Of a DNA stretch of 64,000 nucleotides, positions 37,580-46,658 are shown piece after piece. Positions within the stretch are counted from its first letter, which is position 1; each line of letters begins with the position of its first letter. The stretch spans positions 59,234-123,233 of the forward strand of contig CALMPF010000065.1 of the NCBI GenBank assembly GCA_937871505.1, written 5' to 3'. The notes under the pieces were generated by a model. The model ran no database searches. It was given only the letters and a program-made list of their open reading frames with translations, and was not told where the DNA came from. This stretch comes from an uncultured Planctomycetia bacterium. GTDB taxonomy: Bacteria; Planctomycetota; Phycisphaerae; Phycisphaerales; SM1A02. A program made the position numbers and the translations under genes.

Positions 37580-38458
37580 GTGAACCAGACCGCAACGGAG
37601 TCCTACCTCGACACCATCGCGCCGATCGTCGCCGACGCCGATCGCTGGCTCGTCGAGACGCTCGGTGCGGTCGAGCTTCCGGATCGTCTGCGGGCGGCCG
37701 CCGGGCATGCGGTCCTCGTCGGCGGCAAGCGCCTTCGCCCGCTCCTGGCGATCCTCTGCTGCGAGGCGGCCGGAGGAGCGCGGGAGGATGCCCGCCCGGC
37801 CGCGGTCGCCATCGAGCTGGTGCACGCCTTCAGCCTCGTCCACGACGATCTCCCGGCGCTCGACAACGACGCCCTGCGGCGCGGCGAGCCGACGGTCCAC
37901 GTCAAGTTCGGCGAGGCGATGGCGATCCTCGCGGGCGACGTGCTGCTCTCGATCGCGTTCGAGGTCGCGGCGGGGGCGGGCGACCGGCTCTGCGGCGATC
38001 TCGCCTCGGCGACCACTCGGATGATCAGCGGTCAGGTCCTGGACACGCTCGGCGGCTTCGACGTCGACGAGCGCGACGCCGAGGCGCGCCTGCACCGCAT
38101 CCATCGCGAGAAGACCGGCGCCCTGCTCGTCGCGGCGTGCCGCATGGGCGCCCGCTGCGCCGGCGCCGACGAGCGGGTGATCGCGGCCGTGAGCAGTTAC
38201 GGAGAGCACATCGGGCTGATGTTCCAGATCGTCGACGACCTGCTCGACGTGACCCAGTCGACGGAGCACCTCGGGAAGGCCGCCAACAAGGACGAGTCGG
38301 CCGGAAAGCTGACCTTCCCCGCCGTACATGGCATCGAGCACTCCCGCCGCGCGGTCGCCCGGCTCCATGCGGCGGCGATCGAGGCCCTCGGCCCGCTCGG
38401 CTCCGCAGCCCGTCCTTTGAAGGATCTGGCAGCCTACATGGCCGTCCGAACGCGCTAG
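37580..38458 (+). CDS. Polyprenyl (farnesyl/geranylgeranyl) diphosphate synthase
   Basis: A 292-residue trans-isoprenyl diphosphate synthase that condenses isopentenyl diphosphate with allylic diphosphates. Both Asp-rich motifs are present: the first as HDDLPALDNDALRRG (near 87-101), the bacterial DDxxxxD form typical of IspA-like enzymes, and the second as FQIVDDLLDVT (near 214). The KRLRPLL and GRRGEPT-like (RRGEPTVHVKFG) substrate motifs are also visible. Chain length cannot be fixed from sequence alone; FPP or GGPP is likely. The start is GTG, supported by the upstream TACAAT. dxs follows after 226 bases, so the two probably serve the same isoprenoid pathway. Confidence 0.93.
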   Translation: MNQTATESYLDTIAPIVADADRWLVETLGAVELPDRLRAAAGHAVLVGGKRLRPLLAILCCEAAGGAREDARPAAVAIELVHAFSLVHDDLPALDNDALRRGEPTVHVKFGEAMAILAGDVLLSIAFEVAAGAGDRLCGDLASATTRMISGQVLDTLGGFDVDERDAEARLHRIHREKTGALLVAACRMGARCAGADERVIAAVSSYGEHIGLMFQIVDDLLDVTQSTEHLGKAANKDESAGKLTFPAVHGIEHSRRAVARLHAAAIEALGPLGSAARPLKDLAAYMAVRTR

Positions 38459-38684
38459 TGCTACCCTCCCCCTTCGTTTCAAGATCCCCCGCTTCAAACG
38501 TCGAGCAGACCGCGCCGAACGAAGTCCTGGCCGGATTCACCGAGTCCGTTTCGTTCGGGCCCACCCTGGTTCCGCTCGCCGGAGCCGCCACGGACGGGCG
38601 GCTTCGCAGCCTCGCCGGCTCGGGAAGTTCCGCCACCGCGCCCGCAGCCGCGACCATCGCCTCCACCGCAGGAGCAGCACCCGC

Positions 38685-40682
38685 ATGATGCACGCCGGTG
38701 AACCCCGGATCCTCCCCGCGATCGCCTCGCCGGCAGACCTCCGCGCCCTTCCGATCGCAGAGCTTCCGGCGCTCGCCGCCGAGATCCGCGGAGCGATCTG
38801 CGAACAGGTCTCGCGCAGCGGAGGACACCTGGCCCCGAACCTCGGCGTCGTCGAGCTCACGATCGCCCTCCACTACGTCTTCGACTTCGGACGCGACCGG
38901 CTGCTCTTCGACGTCGGGCACCAGTGCTACCCCCACAAGCTCCTCACCGGGCGGCTCCCGCTGCTCGGCAAGCTGCGCCAGCGCGGCGGCATGGCCGGCT
39001 TTCCGGAGCCGCGCGAGAGCGCGTACGACCTCTTCTCGGTCGGCCACGCCGGAACCGGGATCTCCACGGCGGTGGGCATGGCCCGGGGCGACCTGCTCAA
39101 CGGCGAGGGCTGGTCGCACGAGAACCCCGAGGGACGGCGCGTGGCGACCCTGATCGGAGACGCCTCGATCGTCAACGGCGTCGCGATGGAGGGGCTCAAC
39201 GCCGCGGGGACGCTCAGGCGGCAGTTCCTCGTCGTGCTCAACGACAACGGCATGAGCATCGCCAAGCCGCAAGGCGCGGTCGCGAGCTACTTCGATCGGG
39301 TCCGCCTGAGCCAGAGCTACGCCGAGTTCAAGCGGGCGGCGAAGGACCTCGCGCGGCGGGTGCCGGGGGGCGAAGCGCTGGCCGAGATGTACCACCGCCT
39401 CGGAGAGATGAGCAAGGCGATGCTCTCCGAGGATGCGTGGTTCGAGAAGTTCGGCCTGGTCACCGTCGGCCCGATCGACGGCCATGATCTGCCGACGCTG
39501 ATCGACTTCCTCAACGAAGCGAAGCACGTCGATCGCCCGCTGGTGCTCCACGTCAAGACGATCAAGGGAAAGGGGTTCCAGCCTGCGGAGGGCGACTCCT
39601 GCACCTTCCACTCCCCCGCCGCCTTCAGCGTCCGGATGCAGGAGGAAGGCTGTCGCGTGGAGCTGCGGAAGTCAGGCAGGAGCTTCACCGCGGCCTTCGG
39701 CGAGATCCTCGGCGAGATGATGGCCGAGGATCCGCGGATCGTCACGTGCACGGCAGCGATGCCCGACGGAACCGGGCTTTCGCGCGTGCTCGATCGATTC
39801 CCCGAGCGGGCGTGGGACACGGGCATCTGCGAGAGCCACGCCTTGGACATGATGGCCGGACTGGCAAAGACCGGCTGGAAGCCCTTCTTCGCGGTCTATT
39901 CGACCTTTCTCCAGCGCGCCTTCGACCAGGCGTTCCAGGAGGTCGCGCTTCAAGGCCTCGCGGTGCGGCTGTGCCTCGACCGCGCCGGGCTCGTCGGCGG
40001 CGACGGCGCCGTGCACCACGGCTTCTGCGACGTCGCCCTGCTGGCGACGCTGCCGCGGGCCGCGATCACCGCGGCGATGGACGAGCCTTCGCTCCGCGCA
40101 GCCCTGCGGTTCATGGCCGACTACGACGCCGGGCTGAGCGCGGTCCGCTATCCCCGGGACTCGGTGAGCGATCGCTTCGCGTCCGAGCCCTGCCCCCCCT
40201 TCGTCCTCGGCAGGGCCCGGCCGCTCCTCGCGCACGACCGGCCCGATCTGGCCGTCCTCGGCTTCGGCGTGATGGCGCTGGAGGCGATGAAGGCCGTCGA
40301 CGAGCTCTCGCTCCAGGGCGAGTACGCCGTCAGCGTCTACGACGCCCGCTTCGCCAAGCCGCTCGACGTCGAACTGCTCTCGGATCTGCTCGGACGGGGG
40401 ATCCCCGTGCTCACGGTCGAGGATCACTCGATCCGCGGCGGATTCGGCGCCTGCGTGCTCGAGGCGTGCAGCGAACGCAGGCTCGACACGCGGCTGATCA
40501 CCCGGCTGGCCCTCCCGGATTCCTGGATCTACCAAGGCGAGCGGCGCGAGCAGCTCGTCGAGGCGGGGCTCGACGCCGAGTCGATCGCCCGCACGATCAG
40601 GCTCGTCCTCGACCGCGACTCCGCGGCCCCCGCCGCGCCAGCGCGGCAGGCCGCCGCACCGGCGGCCGCGCCGGCCCGATAG
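38685..40682 (+). CDS. dxs: 1-deoxy-D-xylulose-5-phosphate synthase
   Basis: DXS joins pyruvate and glyceraldehyde 3-phosphate using thiamine diphosphate, the first step of the MEP pathway. The 665-residue protein shows SRSGGHLAPNLGVVELTIAL, FDVGHQCYPHKLLTGR, FSVGHAGTGISTAVGMA, VGPIDGHDLPTLI, and the transketolase-like C-terminal blocks FAVYSTFLQRAFDQ, LDRAGLVGGDGAVHHG and RYPRDSV. The thiamine-binding motif reads LIGDASIVNGVAMEGLN with LNDNGMSI, instead of the common GDGAMTAG form. An Ala/Pro-rich tail of about 20 residues ends the protein. An AGGAG lies about 9 bases before the ATG. It groups with the prenyl synthase upstream. Confidence 0.95.
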   Translation: MMHAGEPRILPAIASPADLRALPIAELPALAAEIRGAICEQVSRSGGHLAPNLGVVELTIALHYVFDFGRDRLLFDVGHQCYPHKLLTGRLPLLGKLRQRGGMAGFPEPRESAYDLFSVGHAGTGISTAVGMARGDLLNGEGWSHENPEGRRVATLIGDASIVNGVAMEGLNAAGTLRRQFLVVLNDNGMSIAKPQGAVASYFDRVRLSQSYAEFKRAAKDLARRVPGGEALAEMYHRLGEMSKAMLSEDAWFEKFGLVTVGPIDGHDLPTLIDFLNEAKHVDRPLVLHVKTIKGKGFQPAEGDSCTFHSPAAFSVRMQEEGCRVELRKSGRSFTAAFGEILGEMMAEDPRIVTCTAAMPDGTGLSRVLDRFPERAWDTGICESHALDMMAGLAKTGWKPFFAVYSTFLQRAFDQAFQEVALQGLAVRLCLDRAGLVGGDGAVHHGFCDVALLATLPRAAITAAMDEPSLRAALRFMADYDAGLSAVRYPRDSVSDRFASEPCPPFVLGRARPLLAHDRPDLAVLGFGVMALEAMKAVDELSLQGEYAVSVYDARFAKPLDVELLSDLLGRGIPVLTVEDHSIRGGFGACVLEACSERRLDTRLITRLALPDSWIYQGERREQLVEAGLDAESIARTIRLVLDRDSAAPAAPARQAAAPAAAPAR

Positions 40683-40712
40683 CGCTCGCGCCTCGCCAGT
40701 CACACCCCCGTC

Positions 40713-41465
40713 ATGCTCCTCGTTCTCGAACACTCCGCGTCGGACACCCTCGGCACCATGCATGAGGTGCTGACCAGCCTGGCCCACCGCCTGCGCATCT
40801 GCCGCCTCCATCGCGGAGAGCGGCTCCCGGAGGATCTCGACGACATCGACGGCATCATCGCGCTCGGCGGCCCAGGCTCGGCGAACGATCCTTCGCCGAC
40901 GACGCAGCGTGAACTCGAGCTCTTCCGCACCGCCGACGCGATGGGGCTTCCGCTCCTGGGGATCTGCCTCGGCTCGCAGCTTCTCGCAAAGGCGTTCGGC
41001 GGAACGGTCTCGCCGCTGCGCGACGGTCCGGAGATCGGGTGGCGCGAGGTCCGGCTCACTCCGGTCGGCCGCGAGGAGCCGCTCTTCGCCGGAATCGCCT
41101 GGGGTTCGATGCAGTTCCATTGGCATCACGACGAGGTGGCGTCGCCGCCGCCGGGGGCGCGGGTGCTCGCGAGCTCCGATCGCTGCGCCGTCCAGGCCTG
41201 GGGACTCGGGCTTCGCGTGTACGGCATTCAGTATCACCCCGAGCTCGACGAGCAGCGGATCCACCGGATGATCCGCGAAGGCGCCCACGAGCTCTCGGGC
41301 AGCGGTGGCGGGGAGCGCGTCGACTCCAACGCGCTGCTCGGGGCGACGCGCGAGCATCTCCCCGCGATGCAGCGGCTGGCGCGGCGCCTCTTCGAGCAGT
41401 GGGCGCTCTTCGTCGCGCCGATCGAACGCCGCTATCGAGGCATCGTCAAGGACCTCGTGCACTGA
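40713..41465 (+). CDS. Class I glutamine amidotransferase (GMP synthase-like)
   Basis: A 250-residue single-domain GATase1 protein. The nucleophile elbow is LLGICLGSQLLAKAFGG (Cys near 85), and the catalytic His-x-Glu is in YGIQYHPELDEQ (near 175). GIIALGGPGSANDP forms the oxyanion region. The length and the QFHWHHDE segment match stand-alone GMP-synthase-like amidotransferases of unknown acceptor, some of which hydrolyse gamma-glutamyl compounds. It begins 30 bases after dxs and may be co-transcribed with it. No synthetase partner is adjacent. The product is a putative glutaminase; the ammonia acceptor is unknown. Confidence 0.88.
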   Translation: MLLVLEHSASDTLGTMHEVLTSLAHRLRICRLHRGERLPEDLDDIDGIIALGGPGSANDPSPTTQRELELFRTADAMGLPLLGICLGSQLLAKAFGGTVSPLRDGPEIGWREVRLTPVGREEPLFAGIAWGSMQFHWHHDEVASPPPGARVLASSDRCAVQAWGLGLRVYGIQYHPELDEQRIHRMIREGAHELSGSGGGERVDSNALLGATREHLPAMQRLARRLFEQWALFVAPIERRYRGIVKDLVH

Positions 41466-41492
41466 CCGACGGGCGCTCGATGCGCGTCGCCG

Positions 41493-41551
41493 CCTCAGCG
41501 CGCCGCCTTCGGACGGTGCGGCAGGAGCGAAGCGACGCCGGAGCGCTGAGG
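41493..41551. repeat. Hairpin-forming repeat, probable degenerate relative of the lexA-tail palindrome
   Basis: CCTCAGCGC (41493-41501) and GCGCTGAGG (41543-41551) form a perfect 9-bp inverted repeat, with CTTCG/CGAAG pairing inside. Read in this direction, the internal sequence CGCCGCCTTCGGACGGTGCG aligns ungapped with the reverse complement of the repeat behind hutU (22 of 29 positions over the best part). It lies 28 bases behind the amidotransferase stop, so it may act as a terminator. Confidence 0.4.
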
Positions 41552-41665
41552 GCGCCCGCGACGGCCTTGCGAACGGCGCCGGCTCCGCAGCTCGGCCCGG
41601 ATTGCCGCCTGGGCCGTCCGCAGCGGCACTGACGAACCCGGCTGCTCCGCGCCAATACTCCCGCC

Positions 41666-42622
41666 ATGACGCCGCCCGCTGCGCGCGATCCGGATCCACA
41701 GCCCTTCTCCACCGTCGGCGCGGTCACCCGACTGATCGTTCCCGCGTGGATCCTCGTCCTCGCCGCCTTCCAGCTTGCCATCGGCACCACCGAGGCGCTG
41801 CCGCTGTGGCTCTACGGACTCTCGCTGCGCTTCGGCGTCGAACCGCTGACGACGCTCAGGGTCCTGGTCTGGACTGAGTTCGCGATCGCCGGCCTGATCG
41901 TGGTCTTCGGCCACTGGTCGCGGGGACTGGCGATCCTGGCGCTGGTGGCGATCGCCTTCTCCTCGATGGCGTCGATCTCCGCGGCCATCGACGCGCCCCG
42001 CGGCATCCTCATGGCGACCGCAGCGCTGGCGGTCTCGCTGGTGCTCCTTGCGATCGTCCTGCGCGCAGCGCCGCGCAGGTCGGACTCGGCGCTCTCGATC
42101 CAGTGGCGGGTCATCGCGGCGCTGGCGCTGGTCGCGGCTTCCGGGATCCTTGCGGCCCAGCTTCCGCTCCGCGCTGCGCCGCCCTCGTTCCGCGAGCGGA
42201 TGCGTCCGCCGAGCGACGTCGTCGAGATGGACTTCCGCGGGTTCATCGGAGAGCCCATGGCCGCCACACCCGTCGCAGGCCGCTTCGGGATGATCACCGC
42301 GCGTACGCTCGAAGGTCGCGTGATCGTCGTCTTCTACAACCCGGACTGCGGCGCCTGCCACGACCTCTTCCGCGAGCGGTTCTCGGGACGCCTCGAGATC
42401 CCCGTCCTCGCCGTCCGCGTCCCCCCGCCCCGCGACGCCAATCGGCTCGCTTCGGACCAGCCTGAGCAGGTCGACTGCCCGGAATGCGAGTTCATCGACC
42501 TTCCCGAGGGGCCGCTCTATCTGCTGACGCCTCCGATGGTCGTGGTGACCGACGAAGGGCGGATCGCCTGCGTCGCCGACCAGCGAACGCTCGACGAGTG
42601 CCTCGGCCCGGCGCCGAACTGA
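41666..42622 (+). CDS. Membrane protein with C-terminal thioredoxin-like domain
   Basis: A 318-residue protein with four to five transmembrane helices in the first 180 residues (for example LIVPAWILVLAAFQLAIG, TEFAIAGLIVVFGHW, GILMATAALAVSLVLLAIVL), in a layout resembling MauE/DoxX-like membrane proteins. A soluble C-terminal domain follows with VIVVFYNPDCGACHDLFRERF (CGAC near 229), a thioredoxin-type CxxC motif, and a later CPEC pair. It may pass electrons or disulfides across the membrane, but the substrate is unknown. An AATACT hexamer lies six bases before the ATG and no Shine-Dalgarno sequence is present. Confidence 0.75.
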   Translation: MTPPAARDPDPQPFSTVGAVTRLIVPAWILVLAAFQLAIGTTEALPLWLYGLSLRFGVEPLTTLRVLVWTEFAIAGLIVVFGHWSRGLAILALVAIAFSSMASISAAIDAPRGILMATAALAVSLVLLAIVLRAAPRRSDSALSIQWRVIAALALVAASGILAAQLPLRAAPPSFRERMRPPSDVVEMDFRGFIGEPMAATPVAGRFGMITARTLEGRVIVVFYNPDCGACHDLFRERFSGRLEIPVLAVRVPPPRDANRLASDQPEQVDCPECEFIDLPEGPLYLLTPPMVVVTDEGRIACVADQRTLDECLGPAPN

Positions 42623-42942
42623 GGCCGCGCGGGCGGCGGGGCGCGTTGGAAGCGCGGCCGACTCGCCGCCGTGCCGGATCGCGCGGGATCGATCCCGACG
42701 CCGTCTCCGGTCTTGCGAAGAGGCCCCGCACCCGAACGACGACGACTCGGAAGCGGCGCTGCATGCAAGGGCCTGTCGACTTGTCCGTTCAGAGGGAGGC
42801 CGACCGCTGACCGAATCGTCCAGCACGCTCCGACCCGCGTGGAGCGCGACGGGTTCGACGGAGAGCTCGACGCGCTCCGGCGCTCCGCGTTCGGGCATTC
42901 CGCACCTCGCTCAGTCGTCCATCGAGATCCCAGGAGAGACCC
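42623..42942. other. Intergenic stretch upstream of the sigma-factor gene
   Basis: About 320 bases with no supportable gene. It ends in an AGGAGA ribosome binding site (42930-42935) seven bases before the sigma-factor ATG. It contains several short self-complementary G/C stretches, but nothing distinctive enough to name. Confidence 0.5.
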
Positions 42943-43656
42943 ATGAGCACGCTCGTTCCGAACTCCGGATCGGGTCCGGAGAGACGGCTGAACCCCGAGT
43001 CCGAACCGCTCGCGGCCGGGGAAGCCCGCGACGCCCACCCTCCCTGGTCGGGCGTCTCCGCACACGATGAGGCAGCGCTGATCTCCCGGGCGGTCTCCGG
43101 CGACGAGGAGGCGCTGAGCGCCCTGCTCGAGCGCCACGGTCCCGTCGTCCGCGGCAGGATCACCAAGGATCTCCCGCGGCGCTGGCAGTCGGTGCTTTCG
43201 GTCGACGACGTCCTTCAGCAGGCCTACACCGACGCATTCCTGGCCATCGGCCGCTTCGTTCCTCAGAGCGACGGGGCGTTCCTCGCGTGGCTCTCGAAGC
43301 TCGCCCGCAACGCGATGCTCGACACCATCGACATGCTTCAGGCGGCGAAGCGCGGCGGCGACCGCCGACAGCTTCAGGCCGATCCGGAGCGCTCGCTCAC
43401 GACCCTGCTCGACTGCGTCCGCGCCATCAGCGCGACGCCGAGCCGCGCCGTCGCCAGCCGCGAGGCGCTGGTGCAGCTCCGCGGCGCGATCCAGCGGCTC
43501 GCGCCGGATCACCGGACCATCGTCGAGCTCTACGACCTCCAGGAGCGAACGATCGAGGAGGTCGCCGAGAAGCTCGGCCGCAGCGTCGGCGCCTGCTACA
43601 TGCTCCGCGCCCGGGCGCATCGGGCGCTCTGCGACGCGATGCTCGATTCGAACTGA
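42943..43656 (+). CDS. ECF-type RNA polymerase sigma factor
   Basis: A 237-residue sigma-70 family protein. After a variable 45-residue N-terminus come region 2 (ALISRAVSGDEEALSALLER, SVDDVLQQAYTDAFLAIGRF, FLAWLSKLARNAMLDTIDML) and region 4 (LRGAIQRLAPDHRTIVELYD, TIEEVAEKLGRSVGACYMLR), the latter with a helix-turn-helix for -35 recognition. It directly precedes a Ser/Thr protein kinase gene on the same strand. In planctomycetes such ECF-kinase pairs are common, and the kinase is thought to regulate the sigma factor in place of an anti-sigma factor. A strong AGGAGA site lies seven bases before the ATG. Confidence 0.93.
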   Translation: MSTLVPNSGSGPERRLNPESEPLAAGEARDAHPPWSGVSAHDEAALISRAVSGDEEALSALLERHGPVVRGRITKDLPRRWQSVLSVDDVLQQAYTDAFLAIGRFVPQSDGAFLAWLSKLARNAMLDTIDMLQAAKRGGDRRQLQADPERSLTTLLDCVRAISATPSRAVASREALVQLRGAIQRLAPDHRTIVELYDLQERTIEEVAEKLGRSVGACYMLRARAHRALCDAMLDSN

Positions 43657-43910
43657 TCCGGCCGTCGGAGCTTCCTTCGCCGGAGGCTGCCGGAGGCCGG
43701 CTCGACGGCCTCCCCCGGGCGCCGGAGCATCGCGGCGCCGAGGGAAGCAAGCGCGGCGTCCTCCGCCACCCGGAGGCGGCGTGAGCGAGCGGAGCGGAAG
43801 CCGTTTCGGTGACCAGCGCCGCACGCTTCCGACGGGAGCCGGAGCGTTCAGGCGGCCGCGAGCGGGCGTTCGTCGCGACCGTGGACTCCAGTGCGACCGG
43901 GCAGCGTGGC

Positions 43911-43957
43911 TCCTGCCGCGGTCGCCCGACGCGGCGTGTCAGGGCGTCGAGGCTCGC
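43911..43957. repeat. Degenerate copy of the lexA-tail repeat in the sigma-kinase gap
   Basis: This 47-base segment matches 51304-51350 of the full repeat at 41 of 47 positions without gaps, beginning TCCTGCCGCGGTCGCCCGAC. The terminal inverted repeats are not recognisable, so it is a fragment. The surrounding 43657-44020 gap (364 bases) has no supportable gene. Confidence 0.65.
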
Positions 43958-44020
43958 GTTCGGGGCTCGCAGCGCCGATGTCGAAGCCGAGCCGACCCCG
44001 AGCCGAGAGAGCCGACCCCC

Positions 44021-46417
44021 ATGTCCGACAGCACGTCCGCCGGAAAGTCCCGCGAAGGCTCGAGCGAAGGCGACCTGATCCGCCGCGCGCGGGCGGAGGC
44101 GGCGGCCCTGCCCCGCTCGGCTTCGCCGCCGGAAACCGGCAGCGTCTTCGCGCCGCTCCCCCCTGCGGGCACCTTTCCCGGCTACGAGGTGATCCGCGTG
44201 CTCTCGCGCGGCGGACAGGGCGTGGTCTACCTCGCGTTGCAGCAGAGCACCCGTCGCCAGGTCGCGATCAAGGTCCCGCGCGAGGGCTCCTTCGCCCGCT
44301 TCGACGATCTCGCCAGGTTCGAGCGCGAGATGGAGACGCTCGCGAAGCTCGATCACCCCAACATCGTCACGATCCTCGACCGCGGCACCGCCGACGGCCG
44401 TCACTGGTTCGCGATGGACTTCATCGCGGGCCCCACGCTCGATCTCTGGGTCGGCGAATCGCAGCGGAGCCGCGAGGAGGTGCTCGACACCTTCGCGAAG
44501 ATCTGCCGGGCGGTGCACGCAGCCCACATGCAGGGGATCATCCACCGCGATCTCAAGCCCGCGAACATCCGCGTCGATCCTTCGGGCGAGCCGCACATCC
44601 TCGACTTCGGGCTGGCGAAGTCGGTCTCGGGCGAGGATGACCCCTTCGAGATGACCCAGGCGGGCGACTTTGTGGGAACGCCGGTCTGGGCGAGCCCGGA
44701 GCAGCTCGCCCGCGATCCGACGAAGGTCGACACCCGGACCGACATCTACTCGCTGGGGCTGATCCTCTACAAGCTGCTGACGGGCCGCTCCCCCTTCGCG
44801 ATGGCGCGGCACCGCATGGAGCTGCTCGAGGCGCTCCGCCGGGCCGGGCCGGAGCCGGCGAGCTCGGTCTCCCGCGACGTCGACGACGAGCTCTCGACGA
44901 TCGTCGACAAGTGCCTCCGCGCCGAGCAGACGGAGCGCTACCAGAGCGTGAGCGAGCTGGCGCGGGACATCGCCCACTATCTCGCCAACGAGCCGATCGA
45001 GGCCAAGCGCGACAGCCGCTTCTACCTGCTCCGGAAGCTGATCAGCCGACATCGCGCCATCGCATCGGTCGCGGCGCTGGCGATCCTCCTCGTCGCCGCC
45101 GCAGCCGTCACGGCGACGCTCCAGCGCAACGCCGCCCGCGCCGCAGCCGCCCGGGCGGAGGCGGCAGAAGCCGAAGCGCGGCGGTCGCTCGCCGAGCGCG
45201 ACGACGTGATCGACTATCTGGTCGTCGACCTCTTCGAATCGGTGGATCCCACCTTCGGGAACCGCGCGGACTTCCCCGTCGGCGCGTTTCTCGTCAATGC
45301 CGCCGCGGACGCGACCGTCCGGCTCGGCGTCGATCCGCGGCGCCTCGCGTTCGTGCTGCTGGTCATCGGACGATCGCAGCACGCGCTCGGCGACCTCCGC
45401 GCCGCGCGATCGACGCTCGCGCGGTCGGTGGAGACCTGGCGGAGGCTCGAGGATTTCCCGGCGCTCGCCGATGCGCTCTCGGCGTACGGACGGGTGCTGC
45501 TCGAGCTCCGCGAGCTTCCCGGGGCGGCGGCCGCGCATGAAGAGGCGCGGAGGCTCCGCATCGCCCGGTACGGAACGCCGTCGACGCCGGTGGCGATGTC
45601 GGTCGGCGAGCTCGCCGCCGTGGCCTTCTGGGAAGGCCGCCCCGACGAGGCCATCACGCTCGACCAGGAGGCGGCGACGATGCTCGCAGCCTCGGGCGGC
45701 CTGAACGACTGGAGGGTCGTCCGCAGCCTCCACCAGCTCGCCCTGCGGAAGTCGGCCCTCGGCCGGCACGAGGAGGCCGCTCGCGATCTGCGCGACGCGC
45801 TTGAACGCACCACGCGGCTCTTCGGGGTGGAATCGACGCAGGCTGCGACCGTCGAGGCGGCGCTGGGCTCCGTGCTCACGCGGGTGAGCCGCGACGCATC
45901 CGCCGAGGGGCGCGAGCACCTGCGGCGCTCCATCGCCGTCGAGAGCCGCCTGCGCGCGCCGGACGACTACCGCGTCGCCCATCGACGCGTGCTCCTCGCC
46001 CAGAGCCTCTTCGCGCAGGCCGAGGATCAGGTCGCCGCCGAGGCGGAGCTCCGGAACGCGCTGGAGATCTTCCGCATGCGGCTGCCGGCCGCGGACTTCC
46101 GCACGCAGAACGCCCTCTCCCTGCTCGGGCGCGCTCTCATTCTTCAGGGGCGGCTCGACGAGGCCGAGGCCGTCCTCGGCGAGACGCTCGGACTGATGGC
46201 TTCCTCGCCGCCGACGGGCGCGCGGATCCGCGAGCTCCACGAGACGCGGCTCTGGCTCGGCCGCGCTCTCGTCGCCGATCCGACGCGTCGTGCGGAGGGG
46301 GCGACGCTCATGCGCGAGGCCGCCGACGAGCTCGAGCGCCTGCTGGGACCGGAAGACCGGGCCGTCAGGCGGGCGCGGGAGTGGATCGAGCGCGAGACGG
46401 AAGGACCGCCGTCCTGA
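44021..46417 (+). CDS. Serine/threonine protein kinase with transmembrane segment and TPR-like C-terminus
   Basis: A 798-residue Hanks-type kinase. The kinase domain (about 50-325) has the Gly loop LSRGGQGVVYLA, VAIKVPRE (catalytic Lys), the IHRDLKPANIRVD catalytic loop, LDFGLAKS and the WASPEQLARDP block. A transmembrane helix follows (AIASVAALAILLVAAAAVTA, near 347-366). About 430 extracytoplasmic residues are then built from TPR-like helical repeats (LGDLRAARSTLARSVETWRR, LGRHEEAARDLRDALERTTR, QGRLDEAEAVLGETLGLM). It probably senses an envelope signal and controls the ECF sigma factor encoded 364 bases upstream. The ATG at 44021 is chosen because upstream in-frame sequence includes a repeat fragment and lacks coding character. 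Confidence 0.93.
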   Translation: MSDSTSAGKSREGSSEGDLIRRARAEAAALPRSASPPETGSVFAPLPPAGTFPGYEVIRVLSRGGQGVVYLALQQSTRRQVAIKVPREGSFARFDDLARFEREMETLAKLDHPNIVTILDRGTADGRHWFAMDFIAGPTLDLWVGESQRSREEVLDTFAKICRAVHAAHMQGIIHRDLKPANIRVDPSGEPHILDFGLAKSVSGEDDPFEMTQAGDFVGTPVWASPEQLARDPTKVDTRTDIYSLGLILYKLLTGRSPFAMARHRMELLEALRRAGPEPASSVSRDVDDELSTIVDKCLRAEQTERYQSVSELARDIAHYLANEPIEAKRDSRFYLLRKLISRHRAIASVAALAILLVAAAAVTATLQRNAARAAAARAEAAEAEARRSLAERDDVIDYLVVDLFESVDPTFGNRADFPVGAFLVNAAADATVRLGVDPRRLAFVLLVIGRSQHALGDLRAARSTLARSVETWRRLEDFPALADALSAYGRVLLELRELPGAAAAHEEARRLRIARYGTPSTPVAMSVGELAAVAFWEGRPDEAITLDQEAATMLAASGGLNDWRVVRSLHQLALRKSALGRHEEAARDLRDALERTTRLFGVESTQAATVEAALGSVLTRVSRDASAEGREHLRRSIAVESRLRAPDDYRVAHRRVLLAQSLFAQAEDQVAAEAELRNALEIFRMRLPAADFRTQNALSLLGRALILQGRLDEAEAVLGETLGLMASSPPTGARIRELHETRLWLGRALVADPTRRAEGATLMREAADELERLLGPEDRAVRRAREWIERETEGPPS

Positions 46418-46658
46418 CGCTCCGGCGCCGCGCGGCTTCGGCGGCGGCCTCGCCGCGCCCGGGACCGGGCTCCGGACTGGCGACGGCCGCCCGCGGCGAA
46501 GGTCGTGCGGGCTTCCGGGTGCGGCCTCCCGGATCCAGCCGCCGCTCCGCCCCCCGCTCGACTTCATCGACCTCGACCCCGATGATGGGCGCATCGGCGT
46601 CGCTGCGCATGAACGACGCACGCCCGCGACGGCGCGGCGCCGCAGGCACGCACTCGAG

